In this document: positions 10,501 through 22,288 of the stretch, in pieces
How the letters are laid out: each line of letters begins with the position of its first letter
Numbering within the stretch: position 1 is the stretch's first letter
NCBI GenBank assembly: GCA_003008705.1
Contig: PDUO01000007.1
Location: 905,885 to 969,884 of the forward strand
Length of the DNA: 64,000 nucleotides
Reading direction: 5' to 3'
Source: Pezicula radicicola
Taxonomy: Eukaryota; Ascomycota; Leotiomycetes; Helotiales; Dermateaceae
Notes under the pieces: generated by a model
What the model saw: the letters and a program-made list of their open reading frames with translations, nothing else
Databases searched by the model: none
What the model was told of the DNA's origin: nothing
Made by a program: the position numbers and the translations under genes

Positions 10501-11834
10501 ATGGCTCTACCGGTGCTGGACACTATCATCGAGTGCTCCGATTTCTCAAAAACCGTCCTCCCATACGTGCCACAGCTCTACGAACTGCCACACCAGCTGC
10601 TCCAGTCGTACAACAACCCGACCGAACTGAAGAACATCTACCTCGCGACGAATCCCCTTATATCCGTAAGCATATTTCCCACGCCAATATAATTCCCATT
10701 TGAGGTGAATTCATGAGCTGCGCCACATGTTTACAGAACGGGGACATACATTAAAGCTCGCGAATCACGCCTGACCATTTATCTCCTTACGAAGGAAGTA
10801 ATACTAACTCGAAGAGTGTCCAGGCTTTTGCATTCTCATTATTTCTCGCACCGCTATTTCTAGTCATCTCAGAGATCAACAAGAACTATTCGCAGGTGGA
10901 CAGATGCTGGAGTCTGCTGCCCACGGCTTACAATGCTCATTTCGTCACCTATGCCCATCTATCAGGTCTGCCAACACAGCGCCTGGATAATCTGATTGCT
11001 TTCAGCACAATCTGGAGTGTAAGCCATGCCCGAGGTGGTCCTCAACGATGCCCTTACTAACTTGTTCATAGCTTCGTTTGACCTTCAACTACTGGCGAAA
11101 GGGAGGGTATAACGTTGGTTCCGAAGATTATCGCTGGGAAATTCTACAAAAGAACCTCAAACCTTACCCCGGTCTTTTATTCGTCTTCAACGTCCTCTTC
11201 ATTTCCCTTTCTCAGAGCGTTCTACTCTTCTTGGTTTCCACACCTACATACGTCCTGCTTTTGGCACAGCGCTTTAGCGAGAAGATGTCCACCGCCGATA
11301 CCGTATTCGCCAGGGCTTTAATGGGGCTCGTGCTTGTTGAGTTCTTTGCGGACCAGCAGCAATGGGGTAAGTAGAATAATCAAGAATATGTAATCTTCTC
11401 TAACAATCCAACTAGATTTCCAAAATGCCAAGCATTCTTATTTGAAAACCGCCAAAGTCCCGCACAAGTTCGATCAAGAGGATCTGGATCGAGGCTTCGT
11501 TGTGACTGGTCTTTGGTCATGGAGCCGACACCCCAATTTCGCAGCAGAGCAAGCAATTTGGGTTGTTCTCTACCAATGGGCTTGCTGGTCTACAGACGTC
11601 ATCTACAACTGGACGTTCATTGGCGCCATGTCGTATCTAATATTGTTTCAAGCCTCTACGTGGTTCACGGAACTCATATCGGCGAGAAAGTACCCCGAAT
11701 ATAAGGAGTATCAACAACGGGTTGGGAAATTCTTACCCCGACTCGGTACGAGCCTTCCAGGAGACTTTAGCGATGTCAAAGCGAAGCCGAAAGTAGAGAC
11801 AGAGAAAACTGCTATGCAACCGAGGAAGGCATAA
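10501..11834 (+). CDS. DUF1295 membrane protein (steroid 5-alpha-reductase-like superfamily)
   Basis: Four exons are inferred: 10501-10665, 10824-11018, 11072-11366 and 11416-11834, giving 357 residues in frame. The protein starts MALPVLDTIIECSDFSKTVL and has several hydrophobic segments. It carries the family marks: VDRCWSLLPTAYN early, LRLTFNYWRKGGYNVGSEDY in the middle and GLWSWSRHPNFAAEQAIWVV near the end; the SRHPNF motif is typical of DUF1295/steroid-reductase folds that bind NADPH near the C-terminus. The substrate is unknown. It is probably an endoplasmic-reticulum or other endomembrane multi-pass protein. The end is a lysine-rich tail (KAKPKVETEK). The next neighbour upstream is TOP3 in divergent orientation; there is no evident functional link. 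Confidence 0.9.
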
Positions 11835-12730
11835 GACTTAAAGAGACTTAAGCAGAGCAAACCAAAATCACATACATTGGGGGGCTGACTAGGTTGAGGT
11901 TACCCTTGGTAGCCATAAAATGTTATCATGGCTTCGAGCCTTTACCCAGCCGCAAATTGCGACCATTTGAATCTCTTCTGGAATGGTCAAGTAATTTATC
12001 GACCTTAAGCCAATTACCCCAAGTCAACTGCGTTTTAGTAACTCAACTGAGTCAACCGCAGTCAACTGAACTATCCAAGTCGAACTAGCCAACCCTGTCA
12101 ACTCAGTTACTTGAGTCAAGTAGGTTAACTAGAGCAAGTATGTTGGCCCAATTAATGAAATTTCTAAATATCTAGACCCTAGTGTATATCACATGACAGT
12201 CATAATATCCTAGAACTCTAGTGTCCTCCTGCTATGCTATGTATCCATTTCCTTTTTAGTCATTATTAGCTTTTCCTAGTCGAGAGGCTATTATACTCCT
12301 AGTTTTTGACTCTTAATGGCTTTATAATGTTTGGAGACTTGCCTCCGTTGATGGAGTTGCAAGTCTTAGGTTTTAGCATCTCTCCATCTCTCGCTTTAGA
12401 TATCTCCAAGATTATTTATCGCTATTCACTTAAGTACATGTTAGTGATCGCTGGACTGTGGTACTACCTAGGGTCCTAAGCAATGTTCGTTAGCCCCTAA
12501 CAATACATAACTGGACTGAGCTAAGTAGTCAGGCCAAACAAAAATTTGATAACTACATATTCGGCATATGAACTTACAATATTTCTATATTCTTCTCACA
12601 AATATATTACAAAAAACTAGCAGATACTCAGAAACAAACAAAGCAACGACAAGCGAACTTGATCTCTTCAGACAATCCAGTTTAGAACACCAACAACATC
12701 AACGTCGTCAAAACCACCAACTTGCCCAAT
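11835..12730. other. Gene-free, AT-rich block with GTCAACT/GAGTCAA motifs
   Basis: Around 12000-12130 short motifs such as AACTGAGTCAAC and GTCAACTCAGTTACTTGAGT recur in direct and inverted order. Stops are frequent in all frames. It resembles a decayed repeat island. The part next to 12731 is the promoter and 5' leader of the next gene. Confidence 0.4.
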
Positions 12731-14287
12731 ATGGCACCACTTCGTCCAGAGGCACCCGAGTTTCGTCCAGTACCGCGAGTTAATTTGTATCCCAACGCGT
12801 TCTCTCTGCAATTTCATGAAGTCGAGATGGCAGAACAAAGACAACAAATGTCTCAACCTAGTCAAAATTACTACTACCCACAAATGGGTCCAGGTCCACA
12901 AATGCATCGTCTCCCGCAACCATCGTACGGAAACCAAACTTATTTTGGGAACCAATATTCTACGGTCCCTCCACCAAAATTTCAAGTGGGTAGGCATTAC
13001 AATTGTGAGTATTACAATGAGCCGCAACATGATCCAATGTTAATGGCTATATATCCAGCATGGAAGCAAAACGAACAACAATATCCTCGTTCACAAACCG
13101 GCAATCCACAACATCACTACCAAGTCCCACACAACACTCCAACAGGCTCAGAGCTACCCCAGGGCAATCGAGAATCACTAGACAATCATTTTGTCTATCT
13201 TATCGATCGGCCTCGCTCTTCTGCAGCAAGTTCCAGAAGCAAGAGCACCGAACATAGTGATGCCGCTAGTCTTAGTACATCTACAATTACTGTTGATGTT
13301 TCTACAACTCGTCCTCAGATACCGGAGGATATCGATTTTCTGGAAAGACAATCACGAAGACGAAGTAGATCGGTAGATATTTGTTTTTCTTCCATTGCTG
13401 GTAGTAACGATGCCATTACTACTTCCAGTAACAGAATTCCTACTAGACGTCATACCATTGCAGGAGAGCCTGATCATATGGCTAAGCTCATAGCCCAACT
13501 ACGTCGGTCATCGATAGGCGAAGTGAACATACAGGCAGTGCAAGAGGAAGTAGAGGAAGAAGAACAATTTGAGGAAGAGAACCAAGATGAAGAACCCACC
13601 ATCCAAAGATCCCCCCTCTACAACCAAGTAACCTCAAAAATCAACCACCTCTTCCCAACGCAAAGAATCCAAATAGCCAACTACAAAAAAGACACTACAT
13701 TCGAAAACGTCCTTCGCGACTGGTATTACCCCTACCCCTCAAACCCGCCACGAAACCCAAAACCACTCCAAACAAACGGCCAAATCTTCCTCTCTACTAC
13801 CTCTTATGAAGAGAGTTTGGTAATATTAACGAATATTATTAAGAGGTTTGATTATTGTTGTAAGAAGGCGAGGAGGTCGAAGGAAAGGAGGAGGGTTAAG
13901 AAGGAGGAGAGACGGATGGAGAGGGAGAAGGAAGAGAGGATGGAGGAGTTGAAAGAGACATGGAGGAGGGGTTTGGAGAGTGGGAAGTATCATGACTTTG
14001 TGCCTAGGTGGCAGAGTGGGGCTGAGAGTGTTAGGGAGATGGATGTTGGTGAAGCCGGTGAGAGGGAGGTTGAGAAGGAGGTTGAGGTGGTTTCTTCTGA
14101 GATACCCTCGTCCCCTGAGAAGTCCTCCACTCCCGAACTAGCCTCGTCTTCCGACATAGCATCGTCTCCTACGGTGCCCTCGACTCCCGAGATGTCCTCG
14201 TCCTCCGAGTTGACTACTCCAACCGAAACAGTTCCCTCCACCACGCCACGAAAGCTATGGAGCGATATTGTGAAGAAAGGGTTGTAA
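12731..14287 (+). CDS. Hypothetical low-complexity protein (518 aa)
   Basis: A single open frame from the ATG at 12731 (MAPLRPEAPEFRPVPRVN). An upstream TTG extends the frame by three codons but is unlikely to be used. I do not recognise the family. Residues 1-150 are rich in Q, P, Y and N (prion-like composition). An acidic stretch (VQEEVEEEEQFEEENQDEE) lies at about 275-295. A better-ordered part follows (SKINHLFPTQRIQIANYKKD; TTFENVLRDWYYPYP), then a long charged helix rich in RRSKERRRVKKEERRMERE, probably a coiled coil. The C-terminus has serine/threonine/proline repeats (SSPEKSSTPELASSSDIASS). Codon use changes between the A/C-rich middle and the G-rich helix. No signal peptide or membrane span is visible. 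Confidence 0.7.
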   Translation: MAPLRPEAPEFRPVPRVNLYPNAFSLQFHEVEMAEQRQQMSQPSQNYYYPQMGPGPQMHRLPQPSYGNQTYFGNQYSTVPPPKFQVGRHYNCEYYNEPQHDPMLMAIYPAWKQNEQQYPRSQTGNPQHHYQVPHNTPTGSELPQGNRESLDNHFVYLIDRPRSSAASSRSKSTEHSDAASLSTSTITVDVSTTRPQIPEDIDFLERQSRRRSRSVDICFSSIAGSNDAITTSSNRIPTRRHTIAGEPDHMAKLIAQLRRSSIGEVNIQAVQEEVEEEEQFEEENQDEEPTIQRSPLYNQVTSKINHLFPTQRIQIANYKKDTTFENVLRDWYYPYPSNPPRNPKPLQTNGQIFLSTTSYEESLVILTNIIKRFDYCCKKARRSKERRRVKKEERRMEREKEERMEELKETWRRGLESGKYHDFVPRWQSGAESVREMDVGEAGEREVEKEVEVVSSEIPSSPEKSSTPELASSSDIASSPTVPSTPEMSSSSELTTPTETVPSTTPRKLWSDIVKKGL

Positions 14288-15233
14288 AGTAATGACTTTG
14301 CTCAGGGCGTTTACATTATCTCGAGGTCGTGTTGGTTTGCCTCAGTTTGTGTACATATTAGGGTATATATTAGAATATAGCGTTTAGCATGGGAGGTTAC
14401 ATGGGAGTTTATCATGGATACATTAAGATGGAGTTATAGATTTTGTTGGAGAAAGGGAAGGGAATTTGATATGTCCGGTGGATGGGTATTTTCATCTAGT
14501 GTTAACTGAAAAGAATGGGATTTTAAAATGGGAGTGGTGTATATTAGGTTTTAGGAGTAGTTAAGAATAGGAAGATGCATGTCTTTTGTATGAATTTGAT
14601 TCTTTTGGTGAGGGTTTTTGGGGTGAGGAAGTAGGAAGATGAGTGTGAGCAGAACAGGGGTGGACAATGTTTATCCTATATATTCTAGCTACAGCTACTG
14701 TTCATCAATCTTATACATCGAATTTATAAGGAAGGTTGAAGTTGTTGTTCTTCACAGGGACTATGGTAGTACCCTACTGGTTTCATAGGCCATCCTGGAT
14801 GCCCATTGTAAGTCGATAGGTTTTTTAAGAGCAGACAATAAATCAGCGTAAAGCAGTCGCCACGCATATACTTTTCATCGCTGGTGCATTCATGGGAATG
14901 CGCTCCTATAAATCTCAGTTCTTTAAACGGAATCCCACAAGGTTGGGCAAGATGAGAAAGTGATGTTTTTTAATGTCTTAATTAATAGTATATTTTAGCA
15001 GCAGCTTAGCCATAAATCATTTTCTCTTCTCTCTGCTCGATCTCATTGCTACTTTGCGGTTCTTCTGAGGGTGTGAAGAAATCTTTGCGCAACTTCAGAT
15101 ATCTACGAGATTCCCTTCACTGAAGACTTTGACTACAGTCCTTCAGAAATGAACAAGGGAAACCACGCATTAACTCAGCCCTCATGAGCCGATATTTCGC
15201 TGCAGCTTTTGCTAGACATTCGCATGTCTACGT
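14288..15233. other. Intergenic region between two convergent genes
   Basis: The plus-strand hypothetical gene and minus-strand clpP end toward each other. The stretch is T/G-rich with no recognisable gene. It should hold both 3' ends. Confidence 0.4.
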
Positions 15234-16110
15234 TCACTCTGTCTTCTCTGGTTTTCCCCTTCGATCAAGAATCTGATCAACAATCCCCATATCCAAAGCC
15301 TCCTTAGCACTCAAAAATTTATCCCTCTCCATCAACCTCTCAATCTCCTCCAAAGTATGTGGCTTCGTCAAATGCGTCCGATAAATCTCATTCAACTCCT
15401 TTCGTACCCTCAGAATCTCCGTAGCATGAATCGCAATATCGGAAGCTTGACCAAAATACCCCCCTGACGGTTGATGGATCATGATGGAGCTATGAGGTAA
15501 ACAGAATCGCTTTCCGGCTTGGCCTCCGCAGAGGAGGAGGGAACCCATTGAGGCGGCTTGGCCTACGCAGACTGTTGAGACGGGTGAGTTGATGTAGGTC
15601 ATCGTGTCGTAGATTGCTAGGCCTGCTGTTACGCTGCCACCTGGTGAGTTTATGTAGAGGGTAATGGCTTTTTCAGGGTTGTCGGATTCGAGCCAGAGGA
15701 GTTGAGCTACAATCGCTGCAGAGACGGTTTCATTTACTTCGCCATTTAGGCAAATTATTCGTTCCTATCTTTATATGAGCAATCGTTTCAAAGAGGATAT
15801 AGTCATTGCGAACCTGGAGGAGCTTGGAGAAGATGTCGGCTTTTTCTGTAGTTAGTACAGCTTATGTAGAGCTCTGCTGAGAACATACACGTGCGCCAAC
15901 CACCCCCCTAAATAATTAGCATCTGCAAATTTATATCTAGGCCTTCTTAAGACTTACAATTGTTTCTGTGATGTAGGGTACAGGCGTCCAAGATGTGGGT
16001 GAGTTGGAGGGTTTGCCCTCTAATCTCGGTGGCTGCGAAGAGAATGCACGGAGTCCTGTACGGGCAGCATTGCGGACAGTAGGAGCACGCAATACCCTTA
16101 ATGAAAACAT
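15234..16110 (-). CDS. CLPP: Mitochondrial ATP-dependent Clp protease proteolytic subunit
   Basis: Four exons are inferred: 15958-16110, 15889-15907 (19 bp), 15814-15839 (26 bp) and 15234-15764, giving 242 residues in frame. The start [20 protein letters not shown] is an amphipathic, arginine-rich mitochondrial presequence. The mature part has the ClpP order [41 protein letters not shown]. The catalytic triad is visible: Ser138 in GQAASMGS, His163 in MIHQPSGG, Asp214 in MERDKFLSA. ClpP forms a double heptamer that degrades matrix proteins fed by ClpX. Budding yeast lacks it, but filamentous fungi keep it (in Podospora its loss extends lifespan). The two tiny exons were chosen because they restore the conserved GGGWRTSDIFSKLL; the third exon uses an AAG acceptor since the nearer CAG would create a stop. 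Confidence 0.92.
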
Positions 16111-16338
16111 TTGAATTCAATTGTATGGTGTGAGTGTTGTCGCAGGCGCATTGCACATCCAAACGTTTTCAATGAAGTGAGGTTGGGAGACGCGCCGACT
16201 CCGAACCCGAACGCGCTTCAAGCTTTCCCGAGAACCCTGACCTTATCAAAACTTCAGTGACATCTTCGACATCCATCTCGTCACCTGCGCGAATCTACGA
16301 TTGCTTGTACATACGAACTTCAGCGAGGGCTATGTGTT
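16111..16338. promoter_or_regulatory. Compact bidirectional promoter of CLPP and a probable mitochondrial protein gene
   Basis: Only 228 bp separate the two divergent ATGs (16110 and 16339). Both products carry mitochondrial-type presequences, so coordinated expression is plausible. No specific site is assigned. Confidence 0.45.
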
Positions 16339-17757
16339 ATGAACAGATGCGTGCTCTCACAAGGCAATTGCGCGGTGAAACGCTTTGCTCTCTACAATCA
16401 TCCACGACTGTATGCTACAGCCTCCAAGGATGCAGAGCCTGGATATGAGTCGTTTTCTGGATCTCCAATAAGGCGGGTAGCCGCAAAGGACGGAAAGAAA
16501 CAGCAGCCTCAAGGAGAGCAGAATGACTTATCTATTCCAGATGAAGGCAGAACTGTGAATGGAGGCGCAATGGGGCCACAGGGCTCTGAGAATGGACAAA
16601 ATGAGAAATCGACTCCATACAAACGCCGGCCATTGCCTTTGTCTCCCTTCATGGTTCCGGAACTCGTTGCAGCCAGGAATAAATGGCATCTCCCCAAACC
16701 ACTACCGGCCAAGCCTGCAGAAGGTAGCTTTTCGGCACAGCTAGCTAAAAATCCCTATGGTGAGTTATATTCTTGAGCTGTAAAGGCTTGACTAATTTAT
16801 ATCTCTGTAGCTCTAGCTCTTGCAACACCAGTTAGGAAGTGTCAAGTTACGCAAACCTCTTTGCCTAAATACTTCCTCCAAGACTTTAATATCATGGCAC
16901 ATCCCATAACTGGAGCCCCATACTGGCTTCCTTATAGCCTCACTTCGAAACTGCGCGCGCCGGACGACGAGAAGGCTGGCAAAGAAGACGCTTTTATTTC
17001 TGAGGCTGAGATGCAGGAACTCGACCCTTCGGCTGAAGAAGAAAATGAGTCAGGACATCAAGATGAACCTTCCACAGAAATAGAGCTTTCGACCGAAGAG
17101 AAAATGAAGTCAGGATATCAAGATAAACCTGCAACAGAAATATCAGAATTGTCTGCACCAAAGGTCACCCAAAAACTCGGACCGAATGTCTATACTCTAG
17201 GTCGCCAATTAGCCATTACATCAATGCAGATGCAGTCTTCAGGCAACATGGACAAATGGAAAAAGTTTGGAGGACCTCGCGCCAAGTCCTACAAGGAGTA
17301 TAGAAAGGTAACTTCGGCTGCGTCTTGGAGACCGGATATGGGTGCCTTTATATTGGAACTCATGAGACGCCGGGTAACAGAATCATTGATAACTATTGTG
17401 AAGCGCAAGCGGGGTTATATAATTCCGTGTGCAGACTGGGAGGATGCAAAGAGCAAACCTCAGGCTGGTGCTCTTCTATGGTCAGGTCCCACGGAGTCCG
17501 AAACAGAAGATGAATATGGACCACCAGAGTTTGCAACTCTAGTTATGGGGAGACAGAAGAAGAAGAAGGTACCGGTTCATAATTTGAGGGTCTTGCTTGG
17601 GTATGAGCACCTGGAGAAATTGAAGCAGAGTTTACCAAAGATATTTGATAAGGGGTTGTTGGAGATTAGACATCGGAGAGCTACGATTGACTTGGAGATG
17701 AGACTGTGGAAGTTACAAGGGTATATAGCTACGTTTGCAGATGAACAGGATCCCTGA
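16339..17757 (+). CDS. Probable mitochondrial protein of unknown function (455 aa)
   Basis: Two exons are inferred, 16339-16759 and 16811-17757 (GTGAGT donor, TGTAG acceptor), joined in frame as KNPYALALATPVRKCQ. The start MNRCVLSQGNCAVKRFALYN, followed by HPRLYATASK, resembles a mitochondrial presequence with a cleavage region near residue 27. The conserved-looking core includes ATPVRKCQVTQTSLPKYFLQ and HPITGAPYWLPYSL (about residues 142-190), then an acidic, degenerate repeated insertion (two copies of a segment like TEEKMKSGYQDKPATEIS) and a basic C-terminal half. I could not name the family with confidence; a mitoribosome or mitochondrial gene-expression factor would fit the presequence and the CLPP neighbour, but that is inference. 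Confidence 0.75.
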
Positions 17758-20700
17758 AGGAGATGCCACACAGGTTGTAGAGCAAGCAATTTTATGTACA
17801 AATAAACCTCCAAAACTCAAGATACTCTACTATCACTCATCTCAGTCGAATTTTCTAACCAAAACTGAAATTAACCATCGGAAACCAACAAAGTTGCATC
17901 TCTCTTCTAAATACGCAGACCTTTCATCTTAAAACAGCCATTAAATTTGACGGAGTATTGATCCTAGACTATAAACCCTCCTCAATCAGATCTTCTTACC
18001 TCCGCGATCCCTGTATCATAACGTTACTAGCTGCGTAACAACTAACTGTAGGTAATATCTTGTTAGCAAAAAATACCTCCCTTTCCCCTTCCCATACACC
18101 ACGACATGAACGGATTCCAAATATCAAGCCTCCTACAAATAATGAATAGTAACTTCTCTAGGTTATATCTGATATCAAAAAACACCGAAGTTAACTCAAA
18201 ACTACAACAGAAGATCTCTCAACCTTCCCCAAGCTTTTCATTGCCAGGAATTTGAAGTGACACAAGGAACAAGACTCTACACATGATATCTGTTGAAATT
18301 TCGTCAGTTCTAAGAAACACCTAGTTTATAATGTTTATTCCTGGGGGAAGTAAAGTTTGGAGATAAGTGGTGTGGGTATTATGTATAGGTAGGGTAGGGT
18401 AAGTAAAATACTTAATCGATTTGAGTCCTTGATACTGAAATCCGAATTAAATATCACAGTCTTTAGAGGTTGTTTTCGTTGTTGTGACACGAGGTTTTAC
18501 CGAGCTCGCTTGTGAAGAAAGATACTAAAAAGGATACGAAGAAATCTAAGTTGAAAAGCTTGATATGGTTTAGTTGGATATCGTAGGATTTTGTGAGAGG
18601 TATGAAGGGGTTCGAGGATATGTTAGTGATGTGTTTTTAGGAAGAGGTTATTTTGTTTTATCTTTTCGTGCTTGTTTACTAGATGTGTTGATCCTAGAGT
18701 CTCTTCTGATTTCTTCTGTCTAGCTTCTAGATTCTGTTTAATGGAAATATCATAGGGGGATTGAGACTTAATGTGAATATATTCGTTTATTGATACTTGT
18801 AGTTTGTAAGGTGGTTTGTAAATGTTCTAACTCTCTATACATGTGAATACCTAGAACACGAATGGAAATCCCTGGGGGTCAGGTCATGAACCTTTCGAAA
18901 TTTGGAGCTGAGGAAATAGGAGGAGCTATATGCTTCGGATGTTTATATAGCTATAGATATTCTAAGGAAGGATTGTAGGAGGAGCTATCTTTAAATTATT
19001 CTATAACTATCTATGTCGCGGCTGGAATCAATAGTGCTGTATAATGTAGCGCTTGATATTGTTTTCGCTACCTTACCGAGAAAATCACCACCGACGATGA
19101 CTATTATGTCAAAAGAGCCTTTTCAAATTATCGGTACATACGGAGTAATGTTGATTAATGAGACTTTACATAGCGCTGTTCGTCTTGCCGTGGTGGCTGT
19201 GGCAACTGATAGTTTTTGTGGAAAGTGGACTGGAGAAGACTTTGGTATTAGGTAACTTCGAGAACGCCAGGTCGATAATATGCAGTAATTAATGTCAAAG
19301 AAGATTTGACACGCATTGATGTAAATAGTGCTGTGTTTTATTAACTTGTTTAATGTTACTTGTGTTGTTATGAGTTATTGATCAAGGAATACCTTAGGTG
19401 ATGTTTACTGTGGTCATTTGAGAGCAGAACGTGTAATCGACTATGAAGCTTCTTGTTGAGATACATAATTTATCTGTTGTCTTATTGTATTGTGGATTCC
19501 TTGAAGGGAGACAGGAATATAGATAGATACTTTGCAGTACTCTGTCCTTGGACCTCTCTAAAGAGTATCAATAATAACGAATGCATCAAGATGAATCAGA
19601 CTCGGCTTCTTGAACTCTACGGTACCGGTCTACACTCGGTATGATGGACATGTGGATGAAAGATGGAGCATGTAAAGAGGTACTCTAACTGTTCAAGGCC
19701 ACCGTACAGTGGAGTCTTACTTCTTCTGTGCAATAATGAGGAGAGTGGATGCTCACGTTCCCAGCTTCTAAAGCACATTGGTATGGAGTAATTAGCCTCC
19801 ATATGGTGGTTACATTGTCCCCCGTACTTGCTCACTTCACCAATAAATAAAAGAGTAGATTATACAACACAGTCAGCGTTATTTCTCTGGCTTACGCCTT
19901 TTGTGAAATGCTGTACGAAAGTACTATACCAGATTGCGAGCCAGATTACGAGCCGCTCTCTTAATTAGGAATCGTCACAATCGTGGCGTCTGCCAAACTT
20001 GCACCAGTTTTCACTTTGGGCTTACGACGCGTAATATGGAGGTATCGTACCGTATCGACTCGACTTCCCCTTTCGGAGAAAGGATCAAGCATTGAATCGT
20101 AGATTTTGTACATGCGACTAGAGGCGAATGCTACTCTACGGAGTTGGTGGAGGTGGGTGGTGCACTGGTGACCACGCTGTTATGCTGTGTGGTAACTGTA
20201 GGCTGTAGCGTTCGGTACCATACATAGGAAGTTATTTTCATAGTCTGTGGGTGGTGACTAGTGAATTATTGCGCAGTAGTGAGCTATGTAGAAGGAGGAG
20301 GACCGTGTGGTGCAGCGTGACCTTTTTGGGAGTTTGTCTTGACTCTTGGACTCTTCGTTTTCTGGTTGTTGAGTCAAGAGTGAGCAGGTTTCTGTGATGT
20401 GAATTTTGTGATATCGAACTGTGTTTTGGAAAGTTTGGTAAGAATGGGTGGAGGAGGGATGTACTGCACTTTCGTATTATTGCGTTTTTGGTAGTCAGGG
20501 GTTTACCACGTCGGTTCATCGGTTGTGATGGTCGAGTTTGCGGAGGTGCAAGCGGCATTACGAGATCGGTATGCGAATTTATTGGGAATGTTTAGCCTTG
20601 AGATATGTTCACGCGTGCTTTCCACACCGGTTTTCTTCATGCTTCATGTCGAGCGCCTTCTTGTTCTCGTGGTCATCATGTTGATAGCCGTCTTGGGTTC

Positions 20701-22288
20701 ACATTTACATCTCCTTGCATTGCTTGTACACTCTCCGCTCGGTGTACTCCGGACGGGCTGAGTCTTCCGTACAGTGGACCAGACCACTCGTCATTGCGTA
20801 ATTCTAAACTGACTTTTTCCTATCAAAGAATAATATTCAAAATTCCTAATTCAATCTTCACAGCAGGCACCCCCCATGATTCGATCACGAACAAAGGCAT
20901 TGTTTTATACTTTTTGTGAAGATTGTGAATTCCACCAGTTCCTAAAAATGGCTGAAATGACAGGCACTTGGACGAAAGAAGTACCCACTTGTACCTGAAC
21001 CGACGCGCCGGCCTCAGATGGGAGATTGTTTATGGGGAAAAGGGATAAGCGAGGTAAAGCATCGACTGAAAAGAGGAGTTCTGGACAAGCATTCCCCTTG
21101 CCTGAGTGGGGGGTCTAGAGCCTTGATTCTACTGTACAATAAGAGATTCTTGATCCTCGGGTACAGCGGCGGGCGTCTGTGAGTCTTTTTGGGGGCTGGC
21201 ATTGCCGCAGGGAGCATGGGATGATGGGGGTAACGGTTGGCCTGCAGCAGAGATAGTGAGCAGTCGTGAGATTGTGTGTGTGGTCACGGGTGGTGTAAGG
21301 ACGCATCTTGCGGTGAAGGCTTCTTCAAGATGACCAGGACGAACATGAGTGAGGAGAGGCTGAAGAGGAAGAGAACGAGGAAGAATGCACACGTGTAGGG
21401 TACGAGTAGTAAAAAGAAAAAGAGAGTTTGCCGGAGAAATGATTCAGTTCAATGCAGGCACCCCAAAGAAGCAGTTGAGTGAGATTCAGTGGCAGCACCA
21501 GCATGATGAGGTGGGGTGGAATTCCAGGCTGTGTTCGTGGTCTGGCGTATGGGCGCCCTTGAATTTTGTATGGACGCCTTGTTCTAGCACTTTTCAATAT
21601 TTGGCACTGCAGTGGCGCTCGACCGATTTTCGAGAGTATTGTCCGAAGCGTGTCACCATGGGGGGCTTGTCGCCGGGGGGGAGGTCTAGATTAGGTCCAA
21701 GGTCAAGGTCAGGTCAGGGCTTGGCCCTTTCTTCCTTTGTGCTTCTCTGCCCTCATGATATGTATCTGATCTCTTGCATTCAGCCTGTTTGGAATTTGGA
21801 CTTTTTTGCTTTCCATGGCCTAGCAATCCCATCGCAACTAACCTAACTTAATAATCGTCCAACTTCAGTCACTCGTTTATCTGATTTTGGTTTGAGTCCT
21901 TGGACATCGACACTCTTTTTTTTTTTTTTAACGACACGATCCTGTATCCACGAACCATCAGCCAGCCAGCGAGCGAGCGAGAAAAGATCTTCAGGTACCT
22001 TACGATATCGAGTAACGGCTGCATACACCATCGCGATCTTGTGGACGACTCACTCAACGATCAGAGGGACAAGGCTGAGTGAACAGTAGCCCGCGCATCT
22101 AATTCTGTATTCACGAGGAAAAGGAGGACACTGGAGGATATAGTAGAATTCCAAGGATAGGACGGTCACCACCCAACCCACCTTGGAAAAAAAAAGGCTG
22201 TTTTTCCCACCAGCGCATCGACAGTTTGTTTGTCGACGGGAAAATAGGTGATGCTGGACCTAAGAAGAATAATTCTCTCGACCTCAAG
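17758..22288. other. 4.5-kb gene-free region
   Basis: The first 2.5 kb is AT-rich and stop-rich, without repeats that I can align. From about 20500 the composition is more balanced, but open frames are short and no ATG frame has family-like content. The last few hundred bases are the upstream region and leader of the DUF7729 gene, including a run of 13 T at 21917-21929. No tRNA or rRNA gene was recognised. Confidence 0.4.

Noticed and set aside
20238..21597. Several 60-110 codon frames on both strands
   Set aside because: Low complexity, overlapping each other, without splice partners or recognisable domains.
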